Source: a virus
Virus record (IMG/VR): IMGVR_UViG_3300033144_001755
Location: 1-23,252 of that record
Direction: 5' to 3' (one strand)
Length of the DNA: 23,252 nucleotides
A program made the position numbers and the translations under genes. The notes under the pieces were generated by a model. The model was not told the DNA's origin. It worked only from the letters and a program-made list of their open reading frames with translations, and did not search any database. Below are positions 1 through 6,634 of the stretch, piece by piece. Within the stretch, counting starts at the first letter, position 1; the number at the start of each line of letters is the position of its first letter.

Positions 1-49
1 CGAGACCGGTAAAAGAAGTTGGGTTTTCCTGGACTGCGTAGGCCGTCAT
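1..49 (-). CDS. Partial gene at left edge (first 16 residues)
   Basis: An ATG overlaps the stop of the His-repeat gene (TAATG), and GGAG stands about nine bases upstream. The frame stays open to the window edge and gives MTAYAVQENPTSFTGL. Too little is visible for any assignment. Given its neighbours it may belong to the lysis or host-surface cassette, for example an endolysin, or may be a fibre gene. Confidence 0.55.
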   Translation of the reverse strand, partial: MTAYAVQENPTSFTGL

Positions 50-489
50 TAGTGAAGACTCCGGTGATTCGGTGGCAGCAGCTTCTGAATCTCAGCTTGA
101 ATTGCGGCCAGGGTCGCAGCAGGCATCACGCCAGCAGGAGCGGACCCTTCGTGACTATGCTCGATGACAGGATGATCGTGCGCCTTGTCAGCGTGCGTGT
201 GGGGACTCTCAGGGTGGGTATGCTCCTGGAGCGCGTGGGCGTGTTCGGCGACATCTCCCTGGATCTCAGGGATCTCGTCAGGCTCGACCAGGCCAACTTC
301 GATGGCGGCTTCCTTCCAGGGATTGATCTCGGCAATGTTTCCACCGACACCAACCACACCGATCGCCAGCAAAGCCAGAATGGTTTTCCTCAGTCCATTC
401 ATCAGCTTGAACCAGGTGACCAGGCGTTCAGCCCAGGTCGGATCTGGAACCACGGATTCTTCCTTGTAATCTTTGGCGGCTTCGTTCAT
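49..489 (-). CDS. Single-span membrane protein with HxH heptad repeats
   Basis: The 146-residue protein begins with an acidic, soluble part and has one membrane span at about residues 34-53 (KTILALLAIGVVGVGG). An acidic segment follows, and then residues 83-117 carry five units of HxHxxxx in exact seven-residue register, with His at 83/85, 90/92, 97/99, 104/106 and 111/113. The C-terminus is helical. The membrane part resembles a small holin-like protein, but the His repeat is not part of any holin I know; HxH repeats bind metal ions in phage fibre tips (T4 gp37). The ATG at 489 overlaps the previous stop (TGATG). The stop overlaps the next ATG. Role unknown. Confidence 0.7.
   Translation of the reverse strand: MNEAAKDYKEESVVPDPTWAERLVTWFKLMNGLRKTILALLAIGVVGVGGNIAEINPWKEAAIEVGLVEPDEIPEIQGDVAEHAHALQEHTHPESPHTHADKAHDHPVIEHSHEGSAPAGVMPAATLAAIQAEIQKLLPPNHRSLH
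139..243 (-). repeat. Five coding 21-base units (HxHxxxx heptads)
   Basis: Five 21-base units each start with a His-x-His codon triplet. Outside those codons the units differ strongly in DNA and protein sequence. The repeat is thus preserved at the protein level and is not a recent DNA expansion. Confidence 0.8.
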
Positions 490-878
490 CAAAAGGTCCA
501 GTTCATCCCCACGCTGTAAGTTGGTTTCGTATCGGTGGCCGTGGTCGCCTTGACGCCGAGCATGACCGGCTGGCCCTTGATCTCGATGCTGTGGCAGTAA
601 CCAGCGGCGAATCCATTATGCCCATCACTGTTCCCCAGGCCGACACCCATCTGGTGCTTCCTGGAGCTGGTGGTGCAGTGGATCGCATCAGCTGCCATTT
701 CAGCTGCGACATACGAATGAAACTTATTGCCGTCCACCCCGTGGTTGTTGGTGACGTTGGTGACGTTGGTGGTCGTGACCACAGGCGGCGGTGCCGGTGG
801 CGTGTGATCGCCATTGGCAAACGCACTGCCAGTAAACAGCAGAACGATAATGAATTTACTTAACCGCTTCTTGTTCAT
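489..878 (-). CDS. Exported protein with outer-membrane-like C-terminus
   Basis: The 129-residue protein has a signal peptide: MNKKRL, a hydrophobic core (FIIVLLFTGSA) and an AFA cleavage site after residue 21. There is no lipobox. After a Pro-rich and a TNVTNVTNN segment (about residues 36-45) comes a possible helix with VAAEMAADAI. The last 60 residues are strand-like with alternating hydrophobics, ending YSVGMNWTF. A terminal Phe after alternating hydrophobic residues is the usual mark for outer-membrane insertion, and the whole end resembles a short YadA-type anchor. Two cysteines (68, 95) may pair. The start with GAGGA upstream overlaps the previous gene by 23 bases. Function is unknown; lysis (outer membrane) or alteration of the cell surface are candidates. 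Confidence 0.6.
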   Translation of the reverse strand: MNKKRLSKFIIVLLFTGSAFANGDHTPPAPPPVVTTTNVTNVTNNHGVDGNKFHSYVAAEMAADAIHCTTSSRKHQMGVGLGNSDGHNGFAAGYCHSIEIKGQPVMLGVKATTATDTKPTYSVGMNWTF

Positions 879-1161
879 CTTGCAATTCCTCAAGTTCGAT
901 TCTCAGTCCTTCCAGATCCCATTCCTCTGCAGCGGAGATTTTGCCGTGCTTCTCCAGCCACTCCAGCTTGCGAATCATGCGCCTGACATCACGGATGTCC
1001 CGACTGATAAATGATTGTTCGACCGATGCCGCAGTGACATATCGGGTATCCAATGCCCACACGGTCGGGACCATGATCGCGGCCATCGCCACGGCAAGTG
1101 CGCCAGCAGCTACAATGAGCTGGATTATTTTCGGGGCTTCAGACAACTTTATTAATTTCAT
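856..1161 (-). CDS. Single-span membrane protein, possible holin or inner-membrane spanin
   Basis: The 101-residue protein has one membrane span near its N-terminus (about residues 12-36, IIQLIVAAGALAVAMAAIMVPTVWA). A long charged helix follows to the C-terminus (about 50-100, with RMIRKLEWLEKHGKISAAEE and a Glu/Leu-rich end). That layout occurs in inner-membrane spanin subunits and in unassigned phage membrane proteins with a D-x-RYV/T segment after the span (here ALDTRYVTA). A GGAGA ribosome site precedes the ATG. Its neighbour is an exported protein and then another single-span protein, so a lysis or envelope role is plausible. No lipoprotein partner with a lipobox is visible. Confidence 0.6.
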   Translation of the reverse strand: MKLIKLSEAPKIIQLIVAAGALAVAMAAIMVPTVWALDTRYVTAASVEQSFISRDIRDVRRMIRKLEWLEKHGKISAAEEWDLEGLRIELEELQDEQEAVK

Positions 1162-1176
1162 CGTCAGTCTCCACGT

Positions 1177-1620
1177 TTACCTCGTCACAGCGGTGAAGGT
1201 TAGACCTGCTTCCAGGTCGATCAGACCACGCTGGTCTCGCTTGCCGGTGAGCTTGTAGTCACACGGTTCATGTTCCTCGGCTTCAGGACGTTCGGCCATC
1301 TTGAGTGCGAACGCCTGGTGTTCCTTGCGAATGTCGCCAATCAATTTCATGATCGGTGCCAGGTCGATCGGCTTCGCCGGTGCCGGTGACTTGGCTGATT
1401 GTGCCGCCGCCTTCTCGATGGCCTTCACGATCGCGGCCATCGCGGCCAGCTTCTTCTCGAAGTTCGCTTCATGGCGCTGGGCGTGTTCGTGCTTCATTTT
1501 GTGGAAATGCTCGAACAGCTTGACCATCTCGGGGATCTCAACCAGGGCAGGGATGCGATCTATTCTCGCGCCCTTCTGCACGACTCGCTGAAGATCCAGC
1601 TGGGTGACTCGCTTAACCAT
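1177..1620 (-). CDS. Hypothetical 147-residue helical protein
   Basis: I do not recognise this protein. It is basic and helical in the first two thirds (FEHFHKMKHEHAQRHEANFEKKLAAMAAIVKAIEK), with a His/Lys-rich centre. A Pro/Ala linker (SPAPAKPID) and a helix follow, and a small beta-like C-terminal part (CDYKLTGKRDQRGLIDLEAGLTFTAV) finishes it. The last part resembles a short beta-hairpin. The ATG at 1620 overlaps the previous stop by eight bases and has GAGGA seven bases upstream; a GTG two codons earlier is also possible. Its place, after the ejection proteins and before membrane proteins, suggests a minor virion or tail-associated role. Confidence 0.65.
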   Translation of the reverse strand: MVKRVTQLDLQRVVQKGARIDRIPALVEIPEMVKLFEHFHKMKHEHAQRHEANFEKKLAAMAAIVKAIEKAAAQSAKSPAPAKPIDLAPIMKLIGDIRKEHQAFALKMAERPEAEEHEPCDYKLTGKRDQRGLIDLEAGLTFTAVTR

Positions 1621-4234
1621 TGACACATCCTCTTAGATTTTCCAGGGCCTCGGTGCGCTGGAGTTGTTCTTCCCACAGCACCTGGGCCGACTGAGTGACC
1701 TCGACTATGTTACCTGCTTCGTCGGCCACGGTTTCGGTGATGTTGATATTACTGAAATTCTGTTGACTGAGAACCCTCGGGCTGTCAGAAAAGTCTGGGT
1801 CGAAGGCGGCATTGACCGAGCGCACCTGGTCCTGGCTGAACACATTGACAGTAAAGCCTTCCGCAGTCAGCTCCCCTCCCTGGGAGAGGATGCCGTCAAA
1901 TCCTTTTTGCTTTAGGTAATGGGAGTACCTGCCAAGCCTAAATTCTTCGGACAGTCCGGTGATGTCATCGCCGTACCTATCCTTGATGTCCTGGTCAACC
2001 TTGGCGTCGACCTCATCCCATATTTCCCGAAAGCCTGGCGTGTCTTCAGTGAGCGGATTTTCCAGCTTCAAGTACACAGGGTACACCGCACCGTCCTGGG
2101 CGAAGGCGTTCGCATCTTCCTTGTTGGTCGAAAACCACCCCACCCCCTCAGTACCCTGGAACTCAGTAATTCCAACCCCAGGGTCGTGCGGCGATCCGTG
2201 ATAGTAAACCTGCTCGATGTCGTAGCCCATGTCCTGCGCCCTGGTCAGCCTGGCGATCTGGTCCATCGGCAAACCCTTGGCCACGGCCTCGGCATACTCG
2301 CGATCGACCTGGGGCTGGTTGGTGAACTCCTTGCTGGTGACTTCAGCGGCAGGGCCGACGATCTTCAGGCCCATATCCTCGTACAGCTGCGCCACTGTGA
2401 TCTCGGAGCCGTCCTCGTTGGTGCGGCCCATCTTCTTCAGCTCTTCGTATTGGGTGGTGATCATGGCTGGGACCAGCTGGGCGCTCTGGCGTGAAGTCAG
2501 GGGGCTTTGTCGGCCAGTGGCAATCAGTTGCTCGACGATCTCATCGTAGATCCGGTCGGCCTCGGCCTTGGTGTCCTGGGCCTTGGCCGCTTCTTCGATA
2601 ACCCGCTTGATATACGTCGAGTCGGTATTGGCTTCGAGATCCTCCAGGGTCTGCAAGTGGGCAGCGGTTTTGATGTACCGGCGCACCTCGTTGAGCTTGT
2701 CCCCATCGCTGGCGAAGTCTCGAACGAACCTGGACAGCGGGACCACAACATCGGCCCTGGACCCGTCGAGCTGGGCGGCGATGTAGTCAGGCACATCGTC
2801 CATTGCGTCGACGGCGTCAGCGGAAATGTAGATCACCCCATCAGGGACCACCTCGTTGATATGGTCTTCCAGGTAAGACGCATCGCGCTCGTTGGTCGCA
2901 CTCGATTGCGCCAGGCTGAATAGTTTGTCCAGGCCATCCTGGGACTGCTCGGATGTGGTCCGTCCGAACGCTGCCTTCATCGCCTCGCGGTTGGCTCGTT
3001 GCTTGCGGCCCACGACCCTGTCGAGTCCGTGGACAGCAGTGGATACCCCGCCCCCACCGATGATGGTAGAAAACAGGACCACGGCCTGGCGACGAGACTG
3101 GATCTCCAGGCGCTCACCCCAGGAAGAGGCGTTGGCCATTTCCTCGTCGAGGTCGTAGATGTAGGAATGAATCGACTGGGCAAGCTCGGCACCTTGCTCG
3201 GTTAAGGCTTCAGTCGCGAACCATCTCTTCAGGGTGCCGCGCACATTGCCCGTACCACCCAGGTCCCCCACGATTCTCTCAAGCTGTTTGGTTGGGATCT
3301 TCTCCATGATGTATTCGATCCCCGCCTGGCCAGCAGCGTAGTTGGTGGCCTGGTGGAAAGTGCGGCCTTCTCCCAGGGCCTCAAATTGTGATTCGGCAAA
3401 TACCTTGGTGGTCAGGAATGGCAGGGTCGGGTTGATCCGTCCCCTGCTTAGTGCCGAGGCAATCATGCCTGGTGCGAGATCGAGCGCCATCGTGCCGCCG
3501 CCGTGGATAACCTCGGCGATAAAATCTCCCTGGGGTGTGAGATCGGCCTGCATTTCGCTGGCTTCCTCGATGTACTCTTTCATGTCGGCCATGCGCTCAT
3601 CGAAGTCGGCCTTGCTTGCTTCAAGCTCGTCGATCAGATCCTGGTCGCCGCGCTCGATCGCCTGCTTCATCATGAGCTGCTGTGTCTTGATGCCAGGGTC
3701 GTCTGGGTTCGACATCAACCCATACATCAGCTGCGGTCCCATCTTGGCCATGCCGATCGCCCAGGCTTCCAGGATATTACCGAGATTCGCTGCGTCCATC
3801 CCGCTGTAGGCTTCCTGCTGCCTGGTGAGCCGCTCGATCTCTCTGAGGTTCGAGTAGTCGTCCTTGGCCACGGTTGCATTTTTGGGGTCGGATAACCACT
3901 TGGTGGTGGCTGGTGTGTCATCTTCCAGGCCCAGGCCCTGGTCCTTCACCCAGGCTTGACGCCTGGCTTCCTCGGGATCTTCCTCGATGAGACCAGCAGG
4001 GATGTTGGTTTTCTGTTCGAGCGCAATTGCCTCGATCAGTTTGTCAGGATCGTTGCGGGATGCTTTGTCGATGGACTCTTCGTAAGACTCGGTTGGAGTC
4101 TGGTCTGGGATGTCGTCCCACCCAAGCATCTGCTTTTCCTTGTACGACAGCCCCCCGTCTTCCTTCTTTTCAGCCAGGGGTGGTGGAGCGAAGCTGGAAT
4201 CCAGAAACTCTTGTTCTGCTGCGGATAAAGCCAT
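1613..4234 (-). CDS. Large ejection protein with C-terminal ADP-ribosyltransferase-like domain
   Basis: This 873-residue protein stands where T7 gp16 stands. The first 400 residues are helical with two Gly-rich hydrophobic segments (about 240-262, 383-404) that could cross a membrane during ejection. Residues about 460-570 form a helical/beta part with DVVVPLSRFVRDF. Residues about 656-820 match the ART domains of phage polyvalent proteins. They show RAQDMGYDIEQVYYHGSP (His679), GVGWFSTNKEDANAFA, VYPVYLKLENPL, KGFDGI, then VFSQDQVRSV and FDPDFSDSP. These domains would transfer ADP-ribose from NAD+ to a target. I see no transglycosylase motif (no ES...GLMQ), which T7 gp16 has. The protein probably enters the host with the DNA. 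The target is unknown. Confidence 0.82.
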   Translation of the reverse strand: MALSAAEQEFLDSSFAPPPLAEKKEDGGLSYKEKQMLGWDDIPDQTPTESYEESIDKASRNDPDKLIEAIALEQKTNIPAGLIEEDPEEARRQAWVKDQGLGLEDDTPATTKWLSDPKNATVAKDDYSNLREIERLTRQQEAYSGMDAANLGNILEAWAIGMAKMGPQLMYGLMSNPDDPGIKTQQLMMKQAIERGDQDLIDELEASKADFDERMADMKEYIEEASEMQADLTPQGDFIAEVIHGGGTMALDLAPGMIASALSRGRINPTLPFLTTKVFAESQFEALGEGRTFHQATNYAAGQAGIEYIMEKIPTKQLERIVGDLGGTGNVRGTLKRWFATEALTEQGAELAQSIHSYIYDLDEEMANASSWGERLEIQSRRQAVVLFSTIIGGGGVSTAVHGLDRVVGRKQRANREAMKAAFGRTTSEQSQDGLDKLFSLAQSSATNERDASYLEDHINEVVPDGVIYISADAVDAMDDVPDYIAAQLDGSRADVVVPLSRFVRDFASDGDKLNEVRRYIKTAAHLQTLEDLEANTDSTYIKRVIEEAAKAQDTKAEADRIYDEIVEQLIATGRQSPLTSRQSAQLVPAMITTQYEELKKMGRTNEDGSEITVAQLYEDMGLKIVGPAAEVTSKEFTNQPQVDREYAEAVAKGLPMDQIARLTRAQDMGYDIEQVYYHGSPHDPGVGITEFQGTEGVGWFSTNKEDANAFAQDGAVYPVYLKLENPLTEDTPGFREIWDEVDAKVDQDIKDRYGDDITGLSEEFRLGRYSHYLKQKGFDGILSQGGELTAEGFTVNVFSQDQVRSVNAAFDPDFSDSPRVLSQQNFSNINITETVADEAGNIVEVTQSAQVLWEEQLQRTEALENLRGCVNG

Positions 4235-4237
4235 TGA

Positions 4238-6031
4238 CTACTCCGCTGCTTTCCTTCTCTTCTCGATACGTTCCGGTGTACCGTAGAGATTCGCGAACGC
4301 TTCCTGGACCTGGTCCATACTCCAGGGGACGCCCTTGGCGTTCAACCCACCGATGATGTCGTTGACAAGCTCCGTGTCCCTGCGCTTCATGTAGCCATAG
4401 CGGATCTCGGATTGCTGCTTTGGATCACGCCCATCCAGGAACTCCTTCACGGCAGTGGGATTGTCGGTGTCGGCCAGGTGCATCTCGAAAGTATCGATCA
4501 GCTGGTCGGCGTCTTTGCTGTACGGATATTCCTCGTCGGATTCCCACTCGAAGGTATAGTCAGTAAATGGGATTGTCAGCGTGGAGATCCCCGATGCTTT
4601 CTTGTCGATCGAGACCTTGATCTGCTCGGTAACCTGCTGGTCGGTCGGGTGTGCGCCATCGTGGGTTTGCTGGAATCCGGTGTACCAGCGTTCGAGTCCG
4701 GTGAGAATGTCGGAACGGTCCTTCCAGTTCCACTTCTCGGTCTCCTTCAGGATTCGAGTCTGGGCATCGAACATGCCGGTGGGTTCGCCTCTGATCAGCT
4801 CCTTGTCCCAGAACTTGAAGTCGGTGTCCGACAGCTTTCCGTGGTTGGCCAGGAAGTAATCGATGGCATCTCCACGCGCATCTGGGCCAGCACCGAACTT
4901 CTGGCGCAGGGTCAGGTAAGTAACACGGTCGGTGACGATCGGCTTGCCGGTCGCCTTGGCGTGCAGGTAGGTCTCGATGTTGTTGCGCTGTGACGGGTCC
5001 ATGTCGTTCCACTGCTCCCAGTACGGGCCTTCCTTGTTGTTGAGCTGCGCCAGGGTGAGACCGCTTTGCGGATCTCGCGCCTTCAGGTCGATGTTGTCGT
5101 AGGTGTCCAGTTTCTTCTGGGTGCTGGCCATCTTCCTGTTGGTCATGAGGTTGCCGTACTCGATCTGCGCGTTCTTAACCAGGTTGTCGCGCAGGTAGTC
5201 GGGCGCGTCCTTGAACGCAGCATAAATCTGCAGGCTGGCCTGGTAGCGATCCGGTGGGTGTTCCTGGTTGACCAGCTCGAAGGCGAAGTCCATCGCCATC
5301 GTGTCGGCAAGCTCGATCTCGGCCTTGGCCTTCAGAACTTTCTGGACCTCGGGCTTCACTCGCTTGGCCCAGGCGTTGTCGCCTTCCATGTTGTTCAAGA
5401 TCTCCAGCTGGAGATGTGCAGGCATGGACGTCAGTCGGCCAAGGGCAATGTCATCGTTGGCCGTGGTTAGGGCCTTCTCGGCTTCCACGCGAGTCATTAT
5501 GTTTCGCTCGACCATCGAGTCGGCAGACATTCGCAGGGCAACTGCCGCAGTAGCAGGGTCCCCGTATTCCAGGTTCTTGGCACCGTCCACAATCACGGAA
5601 AAATAGTTGGCGGCGTAGCCGCGCTCACGGTCCTTGACCTTGCCGAATTGCTTCGCGTTGACCTTGGCCTTGCTCTCGGCGGCGACCACCGATCCCTTCT
5701 CCATGAACAGTTCCCGCACACCGGTGTTGGTGATGTTCTGGCCAGCCTTCGCCAGCTGCTCATCAATAGCAGCGCCGTACTTGTCGTGGGCCGTATCGAT
5801 GTCGTCGTCTTCCTCGAACTTCTCGATCTCGGAGATCTGGGCAAGCTGATACTGCACCTGGGCTTTCGACAATTCCTCGGAGTCCAGCGCCTGCTGCTGC
5901 TTGCGCAGGTTGGCCGCAGCGACTGCACCGGCGGTGCCTCGATGGAGTTCCAGCTTCGGGGTCTTGAGGGCCGCGCCGGTTTGTGTCGGAGATCTCAGCC
6001 CGATCGAATCTGCTTTTGGGATGACAGCCAT
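4238..6031 (-). CDS. Internal virion (ejection) protein, T7 gp15 type
   Basis: The 597 residues are almost all helical, highly charged and without obvious membrane spans or enzymatic motifs. The N-terminal arm has GTAGAVAAANLRKQQQALDSEELSK (about residues 33-57). Long helices with repeated amphipathic patterns continue to the C-terminus. This shape and its place as the middle gene fit the periplasmic tunnel component of the ejectosome (T7 gp15 is about 750 residues). The assignment rests on position and composition; sequence similarity to T7 gp15 itself is not visible. The start overlaps the previous stop (TAATG), with AGGGGG seven bases upstream. Confidence 0.7.
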   Translation of the reverse strand: MAVIPKADSIGLRSPTQTGAALKTPKLELHRGTAGAVAAANLRKQQQALDSEELSKAQVQYQLAQISEIEKFEEDDDIDTAHDKYGAAIDEQLAKAGQNITNTGVRELFMEKGSVVAAESKAKVNAKQFGKVKDRERGYAANYFSVIVDGAKNLEYGDPATAAVALRMSADSMVERNIMTRVEAEKALTTANDDIALGRLTSMPAHLQLEILNNMEGDNAWAKRVKPEVQKVLKAKAEIELADTMAMDFAFELVNQEHPPDRYQASLQIYAAFKDAPDYLRDNLVKNAQIEYGNLMTNRKMASTQKKLDTYDNIDLKARDPQSGLTLAQLNNKEGPYWEQWNDMDPSQRNNIETYLHAKATGKPIVTDRVTYLTLRQKFGAGPDARGDAIDYFLANHGKLSDTDFKFWDKELIRGEPTGMFDAQTRILKETEKWNWKDRSDILTGLERWYTGFQQTHDGAHPTDQQVTEQIKVSIDKKASGISTLTIPFTDYTFEWESDEEYPYSKDADQLIDTFEMHLADTDNPTAVKEFLDGRDPKQQSEIRYGYMKRRDTELVNDIIGGLNAKGVPWSMDQVQEAFANLYGTPERIEKRRKAAE

Positions 6032-6633
6032 TAGAAGCCCCCTACATAGCCTTTGCCGCCGAGGCTTTTATTGTTTGATTTACGCATGGTGCCGACACCG
6101 TAAGTTGATTTCGCGCCTGCCCCTGGTGGCTTCGGCGACTGTGACCAGCTCTTCGGCCAGTCGGTTAAGGCCGTGGTGACGGCACCGGCCATCATGTCAT
6201 CGGCCTTGACGCCAGACATCGCCGAGTCAAACCGACCCTTGATGCTGGCCATCGAGGCTTGCTGTCGTAGTCCTGACGCGACTGTCCTGGCATCGTATAC
6301 CGCCGACATCGCATTGTAGTCGGCACGCTGCTTGATCCGTGCCAGCATCTCGGGGTCCACGGTCCCACCACCAGAAGCCATCGCGGCGGTGGCATCGGAG
6401 TGCGCCACACGGCCTTTGTACTTCTCGGCCTCGGCAGCGTGAACGCCCTGGTTCTCGGACATAGTGGCCTTGCGTCGAAGCGAGTCGGCTTCAAGCTCAC
6501 CCAGCACAGCGTTGAGTTTGCCCTGGGCCTTCTCAACCTTGCTGTTGTTGTACTGACTGAAGAAGTCGAGAGCCGCGCTCCCGCCTCCCATTATGTTGCT
6601 TTGGTTACCCTTTGCCCAATCCCACACGCCCAT
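6031..6633 (-). CDS. Internal virion (ejection) protein, T7 gp14 type
   Basis: The 200-residue protein has Ala/Ser/Gly-rich helices with few aromatics, as found in the small ejection proteins of podoviruses. The start MGVWDWAKGNQSNIMGGGSAALDFF gives a mildly hydrophobic amphipathic N-terminus. A long helix with AQGKLNAVLGELEADSLRRKATM follows. The C-terminal third is Lys/Gly-rich and probably disordered (ending SLGGKGYVGGF). T7 gp14 inserts in the outer membrane to form the first part of the DNA-ejection channel. The AGGAGGAT ribosome site fixes the start. It is first in a row of three such genes, in T7 order (14, 15, 16). Confidence 0.75.
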   Translation of the reverse strand: MGVWDWAKGNQSNIMGGGSAALDFFSQYNNSKVEKAQGKLNAVLGELEADSLRRKATMSENQGVHAAEAEKYKGRVAHSDATAAMASGGGTVDPEMLARIKQRADYNAMSAVYDARTVASGLRQQASMASIKGRFDSAMSGVKADDMMAGAVTTALTDWPKSWSQSPKPPGAGAKSTYGVGTMRKSNNKSLGGKGYVGGF

Positions 6634-6634
6634 C

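Noticed and set aside
720-780. Short GTTGGTGAC direct repeat (plus strand) considered as a regulatory repeat
   Set aside because: It encodes the TNVTNVTNN segment of the exported protein in frame, so a coding cause is enough.
1919-2494. Plus-strand open frame of about 190 codons inside the ejection-protein gene region
   Set aside because: It overlaps the ART-encoding part on the other strand, where protein motifs are clear; it gives no domain of its own.
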